Assembly (NCBI GenBank): GCA_034670405.1
Contig: JAXDDX010000175.1
Location: forward strand, 766,585 to 830,584
Reading direction: 5' to 3'
Source: Hoplostethus atlanticus
Lineage: Eukaryota; Chordata; Actinopteri; Trachichthyiformes; Trachichthyidae
Length of the DNA: 64,000 nucleotides
Shown here: piece after piece, positions 1-13,358 of the stretch
Position numbering within the stretch: position 1 is the first letter of the stretch
How the letters are laid out: each line of letters begins with the position of its first letter
The notes under the pieces: generated by a model
Databases searched by the model: none
What the model saw: the letters and a program-made list of their open reading frames with translations, nothing else
What the model was told of the DNA's origin: nothing
Made by a program: the position numbers and the translations under genes

Positions 1-400
1 TACCTCTAGTCATGAGGTTGTGTGAAAATGCAGGATGCATTAGTTTTAAATGGCAAAACAAAATTATGGTTGTGTACCCCCAGACCCCCCGCGACAATTC
101 TGTCCCCCCCACCTTTCTGAACATGGTTACGCCCTTGAGTACGTCCTCACTAAGCCGTTTAAATTTGACAACGGCGTTTTCGGGTCTAGCGTTTTCGACT
201 GGATCAAGTGACAGTCAAGCAGTGAAACGTCATCGTTTTCGAAAGTCTCCGTTTTCGCCGTCCACACTACAATCGGGGCCGGCGTTTTCGAAAAAGCTCC
301 ATTTTGGGGGGGTAAAAACGTTGCCCTAGTGTGGACGGGAAGCCAAAACGGAGAGATAAGTATGCATTTTCAAATTTAAACAGCTTTATGTGGACGTAGC
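1..400. repeat. Degraded dispersed repeat rich in CGTTTTCG motifs
   Basis: The segment at about 150-400 contains several copies of GTTTTCG and AAAACG words in both orientations, plus the pair CCGTCCACACTA (near 258) and TAGTGTGGACGG (near 328), which are inverted relative to each other. This is the look of a non-autonomous DNA transposon (MITE) of a kind common in fish genomes. The family is not identified. The short reading frame across it has no recognisable protein features. Confidence 0.4.
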
Positions 401-2948
401 CTAAACCCCCAAGGGCTATCTTGCCTTTAGACGGCTCTCTTTTGCATTCTGGTGCAGTTCATCTTCATGTGTGCTTTCTTGCCCCCCCCCCCCCAACACC
501 ATTTTCAGCCTCTTTAACATCCTCTTTAATCTGCCATACCATTTTATTACTAACTTGTTTTTACTCATTATTTATTTGTATGGCCATGGAGCATATGCAC
601 TCTACCCTGCAGTAAGTCTCTACCTCGTGCTCTTCGCCGAAACCAGCTTTTGACAGACAGAAGCAACCAATTACACTGAGTGTCCAAGGACCTTTTTTTT
701 TTTTTTTTTACTGTATTCCATCTTTACATCTTCCCTGATAATGCCCGTCAAACACCGAGGGTTATTAAATAACCTCTCATTTTTTCTCCCGCCTTTCTCA
801 TCCCTTTGTCATCATTTCACCTCTAATGTACTCTCTCCGTCTGTCAAGAAGTAGAAGTGAAATACTTAGTGGTCCTTCAAATTATTATTTTTTTTCATTT
901 TGTCTATCATTTTCTCTGTCCAGCTTCACCTCTATTTTCTCTACTTCTCTCTTTTTCTTTTCTCTTTTTCACCTCTTGCTTCTTTTTCTACTCCTCTTGA
1001 CCCACAAATTTGTTCACATTTGACAGCATAAGCCACAGTGATGCTATTTGACCCTCTCAGTGTTTCACATGCATAGACTTTGGCTTTGCCGGCCCTGGTA
1101 AATTCTCACCCACGTACACCCAAAAATATTAGATGTTGATTTAAATAAAGTTTAAGTCAAAATAGACAAAAAGTGGGCTTTTATTTTTTATTAATATCGT
1201 TACTGTATTGGACAGCAAGTCTGTGGTTTTGTTTTGGAGACATGTCACAGAAAACTGAAAGCTTTCATCAGACAAAAAAGGGCTCATATTGCTTTGCAAT
1301 TTTGAGTCTACCACAATTATTGGTCCTCAAAGAGTTGAGCTTAGTGGCTGAATTTGCAGCCAAACATTTTATCCTCAGTTCAATCACTTGAGCCAGAGAA
1401 TCGCATACACAACTGTGATTTATCAAAATGCAGGCGTACTTTACTTTACAAAAAAATAGATTAATACTCCATGTTTTTCACATATTACAAAATATGTACT
1501 AAATGAAGTACTACTGTATGCTATTAAAATTCTGCATTGCTTTCTGTCCAGCTGAAGATCCCATGATGAGAGAAGACACTGCAGTTTGTCAGTTGCTCCT
1601 GTCAGAGATGGCTGAAGATTTGCAGTAGGGTCCTTTTTTTTTTTTAGCTGTGGGTGTTGTTGGACCTGGAGATTGAGTGCAAAGGGAAGTGAGAAGGGCT
1701 AATGGTGAGGCCAAGGAATGCTAAGGGGAATGTGTGGGTTAAGAGAGAATGTATCCTCACAGGTTGAGTGGATTCTGTGGTTGAGGTCGTGCAATCAATA
1801 AAGACACACAGGTGTTCATTTTCCCAGCTGGTTCAACCGTCTTTCTACTATATCGCTATTCATTCTCATCGGCCAAGTCACCATCTTATACACCCTCGAT
1901 GTTTTGAGTTTGGCAAGTAAACATTCGGGATCCTTATATCTACCCCGTGTTCTTTTATTTTGGAATCCTACTTTTGCATTTTGAGAAAGGTTAATTGATG
2001 TGTAGGAAATCCGCAGGGAAGGTAAAATGAAGGTTATTGGAAAACTGTTTAACAACATGACAGTGTAAAGCTGTGTTTATGATGGCAAACAAAACTACTT
2101 AAAATTAAAAGTACTTTTTTATAGGTTTTACAGGTGCTGGGCTATCATGTAATCCCATCATTTACAAAAATATAAATTATTATGAATTGAATAGTGGATT
2201 TATGCTTCAGGGCTTCAGATGACCATCTCTGATGAATGAGGATTACATTTAAACAAGAGCATCACTTTTATTTGTGGGACATTTTTTTTGTCCCAGGTCT
2301 CAAGAATCAGTGTTTGGATAAAAGCATCAAATGACATGTTATGTTAAATTGTATATAATTGCATATTGATCATGCAGCATTGACTTCTCAATGATAGATT
2401 ACAGCTTTGTGTGTCATCAGGATATTTACAGGTACAAGCTATTAGGACTACTCTGAGGAGAACAGACCAGCAGAAAGAATGTATCCTCTATTTCTGTATC
2501 ATCTAGAATCCCAGCGATTCTTTTTCCATGACACACTGACTTCTCAGTACTTCATCTTTCCACATTTGTTAGCATTCTTTCTCAAAGAAATAGCACATAT
2601 CTTTGTGGTGTATGTGATCAAGGTTGCATGTACGTGCTTCTATATGCTTCAGTTTGGATATAAAAAGAAAGTTAATAAGGTGGTAAAAACACAAAGAAAA
2701 ATACAAAGCTGTCAGAAACAAAAAAACAACATTTGGTCATTGTGTCTAATCCCATTTTCATCTCGCTGCTCTTTATGGTCTGTCTCTAATAGGCATTTCA
2801 TTGGACTGTTGAGGCAGACTGGAGCCAAAGCTAATCGGATTCTCTAAACAAGGGAAGGAAGACATACTGGTCGGTATTTCATTCTCTCCTATACACCTCT
2901 GCTCCAAGTATGGGAACAGATAGATGGGGGTTATAAAGCCGGAGCCTC
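401..2948. other. Intergenic, no gene seen
   Basis: AT-rich unique-looking sequence with pyrimidine-rich stretches (780-1000) and short homopolymers. Open frames here are short and have no recognisable domain, codon bias or splice context. Nothing else can be supported. Confidence 0.6.
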
Positions 2949-3125
2949 ATCAGTATTTAACATTTTCAATTGTGTATACCTACCTAACCTCCTACCTCTG
3001 TTTGACACCTCCCAGTAGGAATACGCCGCCTCGAAGCGAAACAAAGTGTTGCGATGATTTCTTTTTTACTCAGCCTGAAGTCGAGAAATATAGCAGATAC
3101 AATAAAAGCCCACGGGTTGATTAAA
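2949..3125. repeat. Perfect 177-bp direct repeat, copy 1
   Basis: The sequence starting ATCAGTATTTAAC and ending GGGTTGATTAAA recurs without a visible mismatch at 3317-3493. Copy-to-copy spacing is 368 bp, with 191 bp of different sequence between. No terminal inverted repeats or TG...CA ends are visible, so a transposon origin is not supported. Confidence 0.9.
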
Positions 3126-3316
3126 CAATAACTTGTTAAAGTGGTGGGTGCTGCTTGACTGTTGGCCCTTATTTCAGCTCAAGAGCCAGAGCACTGTGAG
3201 TGCTGCGAGACAGCCGAAAGCAGAGGAAACCATTTACCTCTTGTGTATGTCCCGTGTGTCCTGCAGAGGTTACGCTCTCTGCAGTTAGTACAAGGGGGAA
3301 ACAAGGTACTAGCAAA

Positions 3317-3493
3317 ATCAGTATTTAACATTTTCAATTGTGTATACCTACCTAACCTCCTACCTCTGTTTGACACCTCCCAGTAGGAATACGCCGCCTC
3401 GAAGCGAAACAAAGTGTTGCGATGATTTCTTTTTTACTCAGCCTGAAGTCGAGAAATATAGCAGATACAATAAAAGCCCACGGGTTGATTAAA
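3317..3493. repeat. Perfect 177-bp direct repeat, copy 2
   Basis: Second copy of the segment at 2949-3125, read as identical. The identity implies a very recent duplication, selection, or an assembly artefact. Confidence 0.9.
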
Positions 3494-3819
3494 GGATTGT
3501 TATTTTTTTTCTCTCCACCTCATCATGACCGCGTGTCTGTGCAGGTGGCAAGGAAAGCTACGGAAAAGTATATTAATATTCAACAGAGCTTATTAAATTA
3601 GGCTGCGATATTTCACCGGCAGACTTCGGTTCAGCTCTCCTCTGTTATACAACCACGAGGAATGGTACTCTTCATTGGTCTCTCTGTCTGCCTGCCTCTT
3701 GCTCTTCATAAGATGAACGAGATCAGTAGACAAGTGGATGAGTCGGTATAATAGTGATGTAAGGTATTAATACCAAGTTCCATAAAAGTATAATGTTCCA
3801 TGAAATGTTTGCCTTACTG

Positions 3820-3861
<42 letters not shown>

Positions 3862-4965
3862 CAAGTGAAGGGGAGAGAGAGCGAAACGGAGACCTAATCT
3901 GTTGACCTCTCTGGAAAAAAAAAAGTGAAAATCCCGCCATGCAGTATTCACAAGGTTCAGCGGCTGCAGTCGAGCTAATGAATAACTACGGGACTTGCCG
4001 GACCCCTCGGTTTCCGCAGCTCAAACTCACTGCACCTCACCATTAATAATTCAATAATAGTCACTTAGGGATTGACTACGTGATCAGTGTTTTATATCGC
4101 TGCCTTAAACCCTCTCTAGCCGGGGAGTCGGTGTGAAATATTTCCTGATGAATGCAGTACTTTGTATGCTTTCCCCCCTGGGTGCTTTCGATCATTTGAT
4201 GCAGAACATATAGTAATCAACTAAAAAACAGTGGCGCGAGTGTTCATGTCTGTATATGACACTGTAATCCACTGACATGTCAGTGACTCATTGTGTTTCG
4301 AGGAAAAGTGTGGTCCGCACTCAGAAGGCATGAGGCAAGATGTTCTTTTATCTCATTTAGGGAAGAGTAGAAAAGAGAAGTACGTCTTTGGAAATGTGCG
4401 TTGATACTCATTATGGCTGCAGTGTTGGAACTTTTGTCTCCTCGGCTCTCTCCTGAATTCAGTGAATGGACTTGACTACTGAATAAGGCCATCACCATAA
4501 CCACTGGGACTTATTAATGAGTCACTTCAGTCATTATTATTGTGAGTCAGAATGAAAAACCCAAGTCTCACTTTTTGTCATGATGCACTTTACATGGGTC
4601 TCTCTTGAAAATTAGATTTGTAATCTTAATTGGATTATTGGGTAAAATATGGGTTAGATAAAATAATCTAAAAAATACCCATTTCCTGCCAGCCTGCTTT
4701 GTACTATGTCCACATTTTGAAGTATCCTAGTAGGAGTTTTACGCTAGAAATATAGTTTTTGACTATATAGTCAATTATATTGATTGATAAAGAAAATGGA
4801 TTTGAGCCAATCCAGTGATCCAGGCAAAGTGGAATTATTGACAATTTCTCAGTGTCACTAACCAGCATAGTCAAGACCCCCTTCCCTCCCATATCATTCT
4901 AGTCTCTATAGGGTGTCCGCATACTTTCCCCTGAGTTGAATACAAAAGTCTTGAGACACAGATCT

Positions 4966-5029
<64 letters not shown>

Positions 5030-6912
5030 TACTAACTCTCTGGGTGTTAGGATTGGGGTTATGTGCAAACACTCTCCTCATCTGACATTTTGTTAATTTG
5101 GACCATCAGACACACCAATGACAATTAAAGGGTGACAGGGTGATATATATACTAGAACAATCAAATCAAGAAAGTCTGAAGGAAAACAGGAAATAACCTC
5201 GGTTATAAATGGAAAAACTGAACATACCGGAAATTATAACAAAGTCTCTTGGAAATGTTGATGAACTGATTGGGGTAATTAAAATTTTAGAAAGAAGAAT
5301 GTTTTCATCGACTGCATTCAGACTCAAAGTGTAAGCACAAATGAAAAACAGTGACATCTTGAGGTAAACCAGGCTACTGGTTCCACCGCTATGTCTTTTC
5401 TCTTCATATGTTTTTAGTGAAGGAACAATAAAGAATGGAATGCCGGGTCATATCTTTTTTAAATTTCATCAGCGGGTGTAATCCCTTTGGTCAGATTAAA
5501 TCCTGGAAAGTGTAAAATGAATGAGAAACATATTCACATTTTTTCATCTGTTATTAGTTTCCCCTCATTTATCACTACCCGGGGATGCAGCCTGACCAAT
5601 GGGAATACTTTTAATTTAATTACTTTCATATCCAAGCCTCACATCAACGCTTACAAAAAACACAATCACTGAGGAAAAATTTGACATGCACATTAAAAGT
5701 AATATCATAATGTTACAGAACAAATCTATCGATTTGCCATATTTCTTTCATTTCATCTTTTTTGCACTTTCTCATCAGGCCCTCGATTCACATTATTTCT
5801 TCCAATGCTCTCACTTAAAACTGTAATATGTTTTAGCTGCTGCTCCTTAGTGACTGATTTCAATGTGCGATAAATCTGCAAAACACATGGTTCAGCAGGT
5901 TCTCGGAGGCGCAGAGACATGGCCATTTGTCCTAATACCTTGGAATGAATTTTATGGGGTAATGCACTCTCTTTCTCGTCACCAGTGGAGCGTCTTTCCT
6001 GTCTGGCAGACAGTCTTCAGCAGACAGTGAAAGCCCGTCACCTTGTTTCCCTGTCATCCTCTATAACTTAATAGGGCCATAATTCACTCATCATATCAAT
6101 TCTGACACTTTGATCTGCCTTCAAAAAAACAGAGCCTTGATTATTGGTCGGCATTGGATAAGACATCACATCCCAGAATCGAAATCAAGATGAAGGGAGA
6201 GTAAGATAAGGGAGAAGATTTGTTGATTTACCCATGAATGAATCTGGCTGGTACAAACCATTTTTTTTCAAAGTGATTCTACATGTAGTACCCAGTCAAA
6301 CTTAGCAGGTGCCTGCCACTTCTTGTTTTATGGGAATGGGAAGGTGATAAGAGCAGTGTTGTTATACAATAGAAATGTCGTTCCCCTTGTCAACGTGGCA
6401 CAGCACGTTTGTACAAAGACTAGAACAGGGGCCTGACAAGGAAGTAACAAAAATGCCTCGCTCCCTTTGGAGATTTTACCCATCTCCCTTTCTGGACTGC
6501 GGCTGCTATACCAAGCTTGCCAATTCACTATGATGAAGAAACATATCTTCACATTTGACAGCATATTCCACTTTCTCTGCAACACTCACACCACACGTTG
6601 TATCACTCCCACTTGCATGCACAAATTCAGTCATCACCTACACACTTGTTGTCAGAGTTTGTACTGGCATAGTGGGATAGCGTAGCCACATAGTTCACAT
6701 TAAGTTAAATATTACACACATACCGTACTTAAATCAAGGCAAAACCTCTGGCATGTTTGCTGAAAACACCATTTATTATGTGTGAAATATGAGTCTGAGT
6801 TAATGAGCACTCACTTTATAATTAGAAACATGGAACTGGTTTTGCTAGCTGCAACAGAATGAGTTTGTTTAATCCTTGTTTAATGAGGTTGTTTACAGTT
6901 CATAGGGGACAT
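3494..6912. other. Intergenic with microsatellites, no gene seen
   Basis: Contains a GT dinucleotide run at about 3822-3855 and a GATA tract at 4967-5029. The remainder is AT-rich sequence without supported genes, RNAs or transposon termini. Confidence 0.6.
4967..5029. repeat. (GATA)n microsatellite
   Basis: About 16 uninterrupted GATA tetranucleotide units. Read on the minus strand it produces a meaningless repetitive peptide. Confidence 0.95.
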
Positions 6913-7039
6913 AATAATAATAATCATAATTATACAACAACAACAACAACAACAACAACAATAATAATAATAATACAATAATAATAACAATCATAATCAT
7001 AATACAAAAAGAATACAACAACAACAATACAACAACAAC

Positions 7040-7075
<36 letters not shown>
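6913..7075. repeat. Compound (AAT)n/(AAC)n microsatellite
   Basis: Alternating blocks of AAT and AAC trinucleotides, interrupted by short AATCAT variants. It abuts the dispersed repeat that follows, a common arrangement where a retroposon tail has seeded a microsatellite. Confidence 0.85.
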
Positions 7076-7076
<1 letters not shown>

Positions 7077-7400
7077 CACCTTATTTATATAGCACTTTTC
7101 GTACACAAAGTACACAGTGCTTAGCAATTAAAAAAAAAATCTCACACATCTGTACACATGAAAGACATAAGACATACATAAAAACAAAACAAAAACAAAC
7201 ATAAAACAAGATTCTAATTGAATGCAAGTCGATAAAAGTGAGTTTTCAGTTGGCTCTTAAAAGTAGATACAGAGTTAGAGGAACTTATTTCTTTGGGCAA
7301 ATTGTTCCAGAGTTTAGGTGCCCTAATCGCAAAGGCTTGATTACCTTTAGTCTTTAATCTGGCCTTTGACAGACTCAAGACCTACTGCTCTTGAACAGTC
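7076..7400 (-). repeat. LINE/SINE-like dispersed repeat fragment
   Basis: Begins with TTATTTATATAGCACTTTTC and continues through phrases such as GTGAGTTTTCAGTTGGCTCTTAAAAG and TTGTTCCAGAG that I recognise as common dispersed teleost repeat sequence, probably a LINE 3' untranslated region. The orientation is inferred from the microsatellite at its left end and is uncertain. Confidence 0.45.
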
Positions 7401-7659
7401 AAAAGAGTATTGTCAGCTAATCTGAGACTACGCTTCTGCACATAAGGAGATAACAGTTCTGGGGCCAAATGTATAAACGATGCGTGCACACAAAAAGTGT
7501 GTCCACTTTCCACACAGGATTCAGATTTCCACACAGGATAGGATGTAATATACAGTTTAAAAAATGTTCACAATGTGATGTGTGTGATAGTGATGCGTGA
7601 GTGGTTAACAACCTTTCTCGACAAGCCTTAATTTCGTTCTATCTTGAGTCAATAGGTTA

Positions 7660-8400
7660 AATCGGACATTATTGACACACCTCAGCACAGGCAGTTTCTC
7701 GCATCCGAAGGTCAGGCCTACCAGTTCCATTCAGGCTCTCATTGGCCCCTCGATCTTGATGCAGGCTAGAGGCATACGGATTCTTTCTTACTTGGATTAT
7801 TGGTTGATCTGTTCCCTGACTAAGGAACATGCAGTTCTAGATGTGTCTGCCCTCGTCACCCATGTGACCCTGCTGGGCCTCAGCATCAACTTCAGCAAGA
7901 GCTCCCTTGTTCCCAGCCAGAAAGTGGTGTTCATCAGTGTTGTCCTCGATTCTCAACTGATGAGAGCCTCCCCCACTCCACGATGGTTGAGGGATATCCT
8001 TATACTCCTTCTTCGTTTCTGGAAGGGCAGGAGGCAGGCATGCAGCCTCTTCCTTCAATTGCAAGGCACGCTCTACGGTGGTCCCACTAGGTCTTCTTCT
8101 GGCCTGGGCTTGGATCCCAGGTGGCACCAAAACAGGCTGGTATGGATTTTAGGTTCTCTACAGCCATGGAGAAGGAAGGCCTACCTATCCATACGCGTTC
8201 CCTTGGGGTCGACTGCCTTTCACCGGCAAGTGGTAACTACGGACGCCTCCCTGTCCGGGTGGAGGGGCTGTCTGGCAGCACAGGACATTCAGGGGACTGG
8301 GGAACGCTCAGCAGAGGGTTATGTCGCCAGGTGATATCGTCCTTGGGACAGACTTATTTTGCGTCCTCACAAAATATGTCTAAGTATAGTTATGTCTGAA
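7660..8400 (+). pseudogene. DIRS-like retrotransposon reverse transcriptase/RNase H remnant
   Basis: Translation gives a reverse transcriptase core of the DIRS (tyrosine-recombinase) retrotransposon group: GIRILSYLDYWLICS, then KSSLVPSQKVVF, then an RNase H-like start, VVTTDASLSGWRG. The upstream phrase EGQAYQFHS (7705-7730) is in another frame, so a frameshift lies near 7735. The catalytic YLDDW motif reads YLDYW, so the second aspartate is lost. No recombinase domain or terminal repeats are visible nearby. This is an inactive, truncated copy. The family call rests on remembered motif similarity only. Confidence 0.7.
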
Positions 8401-11262
8401 CATAAGGTTACAGGAATGGCTCCCCCCTCCCCATTGACTGGCCTTTTGGGGAGATGGTAGTACATCATAGGTTGCACCTGAACTAAGTTGTTTTGCCTCT
8501 ACCACACAAGTCCCTCCAGCCTCTCTACTCTTTCCCAATTCATCCACTGACCTCGTTTCATCTGAGAGACAGCCTTAGCCCATCTTGCTGCTTCCTTAAT
8601 TTGGTCCACAGAGTTGCCTCAGTCCATAAGGGTTGCCCTGAGTCTAGCCCTAATCCTCCCTGCCGTAGTTGCACCTGCCTTACAACATCCCTGTGCCTGA
8701 GCGCTGACTGTGCCCGCTGAACTGCTTCTTTTGGATTTCATTTTGGTCCCGCCGACACTGTAGGTGCTGCACTCCTAACCGTTAGGTCTTTCGACTCTGT
8801 CAGCATCACCTCTAATCGTACCTTTGCACATTTAACCTCTGTTAGGTAGATATGGGTAGCTCTAAGATCCCTTTCCCATGTGGACCTACATTGCTAAGGC
8901 ATTGTGGGACATTTCCTAACATATGAGCTGACTAGCCTTTCTGACTTCTCTACCTTTGATATAGGTATCTGGAAAAGCCTCCCTCAGTAACGTTACATTA
9001 CAAAGGTCTAGAAATACCACATGGGGATCTCCTGCTTGGCTGATTGAACGTGGCGCCAAATCATGCTAGCGTGATCTAGGCAGCCAGAATCGCCTGGTAC
9101 TCCAGGTTGTTTTTTTTGGACAAATTTCTTCTTTTATCTCCTTCCATAACAAAAACACACTTTCTACCTGTTACCTCCTGCTTGGGCTCCTCTTCATTAC
9201 AGTTTCCCTGCTACGAGGAACCGGAATGGAATTGCTACGATTCTGAAATGAAACATTCTCTCTTTCCGTCTCCACCTACCACATCACTGCTATTCTCTCA
9301 CAAGCTTGCAGTTGTTTCCCCTGCTCAGTAACAGTATAAACAACTGGACTTAGATGTTTTTCATTGTGTGCACACTTCCGCTGCTGTCTCCCTCTCATAA
9401 ATATGTCAGATGTTTCCCAGATGTAACCCGCCTCCCATTATTTGTATTAGTGCTAATCTTGTTTTGCCTTTTGTGTCTATCCTGCTCCACTGATCGTGTC
9501 TCTGGTTCAGCTGCAGTACTACTGATCGTTTTTTCCATTTATTGCTCTATTATGTAACATCAATTTATTAACATTGTTTGCTGCTTGTTTGCTGCTGTTG
9601 TCATATTGTTCTGCATTGATAGAAAGAGGAATCCAATCATCTTTTAACATAGAACTATCCCCTAACATCCCCGTCAGCAGAATTTGTCCTTACTACTGGT
9701 TTAATAAATGTTTCAGTAACATCATTAATAAATGCTTAATAAATAAACAAAGAAATAAACTACACATTTCAACCGCTTCCTCTAGAGACTCACACCACAC
9801 CTCTCTCTTTTTTTGAGCAGAATGGTTTTGTTGGTTTGTGCTTTCGCCGCAGACAGACGAGCGCATGACATGTCATTCGATTAGATGAACGAGCCTGTGA
9901 GCTGATTCGGCCTGATCTGGACCTTTTATCACAAGCTTAGCAGGCTGAGGAAGAAAATATCACAAAAAAAAAAAAATGGCCCATGGCCACAGATTCACTA
10001 AAAAAACACAGCAATCGATTTCCATTGTGAAGGGAAATTTCATGTGAAACAAAATTCAGAGGATGTGTCGTTTTCAATCCTACTGTTTCCTGCCAGGCTT
10101 CTGAAAGAAAGAGGTGGGTTTCTAGATGTTTCCCCCCTAAACAGTTTGAAATTGGATGTTATTGTATTAAAAATTAGTTGTATGGAGTCAATCATGCAAT
10201 AGATTAATACGAGTCTAGAGGCTCATTCAGATGACCCTGCTTGTATATACAGTATCCATATCCAGGGAACTCACCATCTTGTGTTGTGTGAATGAACGTA
10301 ATATAAGCTACAGGGAGACAAGGATGTATCTATTCACTAAAATCAGGGAAACAGCGAGGGAGAAAAGCACCTTTACATTTCTACTCCTTCATTCTTCTCG
10401 AGAGCATGACAGCATAATAGGCATCGATGATATAAAATGACTTTTCGCTTCCGTCTCTCGGGGTGACGCGGCGTATGTCCGAGGGGCCGCAGAAACACCA
10501 TGAATAAATGGAGAAGATGTTATATATGTGTTCCAGAAGGGCGGGCTGAGAAAGAAAATGGTGACCAGACAGGCAGGGGTGTTTCGTAATAGGTGCGTGA
10601 TGTGAATAGTCACAACTGATCCGGGGACAGAATAGAGAGAAAGTTGTGGTGTTGGTTTAAACTTCTCCCACTCTCCACATTGGCCCTCAAACTCACCTTT
10701 ATACCTCAGCCTCCCTGAACCACACACACACACACACACTTCCCTACAGACGTAATGATGACTGACAGCCACGATGGGTGAAGATGAAGTGTCTTATCCA
10801 CGAAGTCTTCTCCATTTCCACTCCCCCCCCGATACCTTTCCATGTCCTTCGGTTTCTGCTTTTCACAGTTCTGTCCATCAGGCAGGTATTGATCTAACAC
10901 CCTCGTCTCTCTCTGTCTATCTATCTACCCCCCCCCCCCCCTTTCCTCCCCCCTGTCATCACAGCCTCGGGCTGAGCTACAATGGCTAGATTTCCAGCCA
11001 GACCGACCAACCTTTGTCTAACCCCCAGTCATCTTAAGCCCGTCTTCTTCTCCGAACACCCATGCTCTCGATGTCTTTCCCTCAATTTCGTTCTTTAAGA
11101 ATCGATAGGAGGAGGAAAAAAAATAACAACGTTAATCATATTAGTCAAATAAAGATCGAATTCAAGCAAAAGAATCGGAAATTACAGGGGGACAGATGGT
11201 TTGTTTCCTGCTCAAGTCATCCTCGATAATATCTCAGCAGTACACAAGTGCACACAGAAACC

Positions 11263-11263
<1 letters not shown>
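8401..11263. other. Intergenic, no gene seen
   Basis: Pyrimidine-rich stretch at 8480-8830 may be decayed flank of the DIRS-like element, but no domain can be read in it. The remainder is unique-looking sequence with homopolymer C and A runs. No supported gene. Confidence 0.5.

Positions 11264-11266
<3 letters not shown>

Positions 11267-11306
<40 letters not shown>
11267..11306. repeat. (CA)n microsatellite
   Basis: About 20 CA units. Confidence 0.9.
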
Positions 11307-11309
<3 letters not shown>

Positions 11310-11381
11310 CGACAAATCTTAAGGGGCATGGGTGAGTTTACACAGTGTGGGAGCTATAGAGTAGAACAATGACCAGGGTGT

Positions 11382-11525
<144 letters not shown>

Positions 11526-11526
11526 G

Positions 11527-13318
11527 TGTGTGAGGGAGGGGGAGTCTAGAGGGGAGAGGTTAATGAATCAAACTTAGTCCCGGTAGCTTTCTCTGAGAAA
11601 CAGAGAACCATATCTGAATTTCTGAACAGGCAGCCTAAACTCACCCGACACCTCCAGACGGTGTTTCAGAGCTTATTTACACCCCTGATAGATTCCAGCT
11701 GAACCTCTGACAGGTATTGTATTGATTGTATTGTATGTATTGACAGTTGTGTTTTTCCCACCTTCTTCATTTCTGAGTTCTGATTTGAGGCATCGCCACC
11801 ATCGATTTTGCTTTTGAGTATTATTTTTAGCGTGGCTCTGAAAAGGCAAAATCAAGTGTCGCCCAAGCAGAAAGTATAAACTTTAAAGCAGTAGACAAAT
11901 GAACTGTGAAAAAGTAAAATGTTAATGCCAGGCACAATTTTTGTTTCATGAATTTTCATATAAATGTGAATTTAATCACTTTCTGAATTGGTTTTAATGT
12001 ATTTATTAATGAATCAATATTTCATTACTGAGCTGGTCTTTATAATAATAAGCTTGTCACACTAATAGCTCCATGGTCTTCAGCCTGCGTTGCTCTGAAA
12101 GCCACCAAAATGCCAGCTTGTACCCTGTCAGCTGTTGTATGTATCCCACAATTCTTTTGTCTTGCAGGCGGCGTTCTCTACGTGTGAGTGGAATGAAGAG
12201 AACCAGGGATGCTGCATTTATATGGATGTTGTGGAATTACAATTTAATTAAAATGTATAAATATTAGAGCTTGTCACAAACCATAAATAAAGTACACTCT
12301 CTAATCTCCTTTGTTAATGTTGACATTGCTACCATAACATTTGGATTGGACTGTGTGGATGTCAGAGGGTTGACTCAGAAAGTACAACAACAGTGTCATA
12401 CACCAAACCAATGATTATGCAACCCGCTGTGGCACCCTTGGGGGAAAAAGCCGGGTGCCACAAGTCCAATCTGAGCGCGTGTTCATGGCACAGATCACAC
12501 TGGTGTCAAGATTCATTTATAAATTAGATTTTACTGGGTATTTGCACCGAATTACAACTCAAACTTCTCTTCTTTGACATCCTCTCTTCCCCTTTGTCTG
12601 CTTCTCTGGGTCCCTCTTAAGTCCTCACAGACAATCCTCAATCAGCTCCCATCTCCCTGTTTGGTAATGTGCCACAGCCGCCGACACGCTGCGGCCTGCT
12701 GGGGAATGTAGTCCTTTCCCCACAGTTTTTTCCCGGTCTGCCACACGTCCTACTTTGTACCAGTCAAATATCATTCAAGACTGATGATGTTGTATATCGG
12801 TAAGTTCTATGAAACAGACCGTAGAATTTAGGTGAACAGCGACGTAGCAGTGAATAAAATGATTTTTTTTGGCACTTTTCAACACAGAAAAGACGAGACG
12901 GCTTCAGAAAGGTGGCTTCAGCTCCGTGTGAGCTTCAGTTGCCTCAGGAAAAGGTCGTAATGACAACTGATGAACCAATCTGAAGAAAAAGGAAGGAGTA
13001 AGCTGAAGAAAGAGGTGGAGAGAGAAACAGAGTTGTATTACAGTACGTTATTAATGAATCTGTGCAGAGAAAGTAGAACTCAAGAAGAAGGAGTGAGTGA
13101 GAAATAGATTGTAAAGATGAGAAAGATAAAGGCAGAGAGCAAAAAGAAAGATAAAGAGAGATTGAAACTATTCCTCGGTGATTTTCTCCGCTTCACGCCT
13201 CTGCCGGGTCAGCACTCCGGGGAATGAATGGATTGCTACTGATCATTTTTCACTCTGAGTGGATATTGCTGTCTTTCTTTTTCATACATTCGCACGTTGT
13301 CTTCTTTTTTTCTCCACA

Positions 13319-13358
<40 letters not shown>

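Noticed and set aside
3300..3500. 177-bp duplicates as LTRs of a small retroelement
   Set aside because: No TG...CA ends, no target duplication and no primer-binding site.
12695..12735. GGGGAATGTAGTCC resembling a ZNF143/SBS promoter site
   Set aside because: Imperfect match, single, and no gene start next to it.
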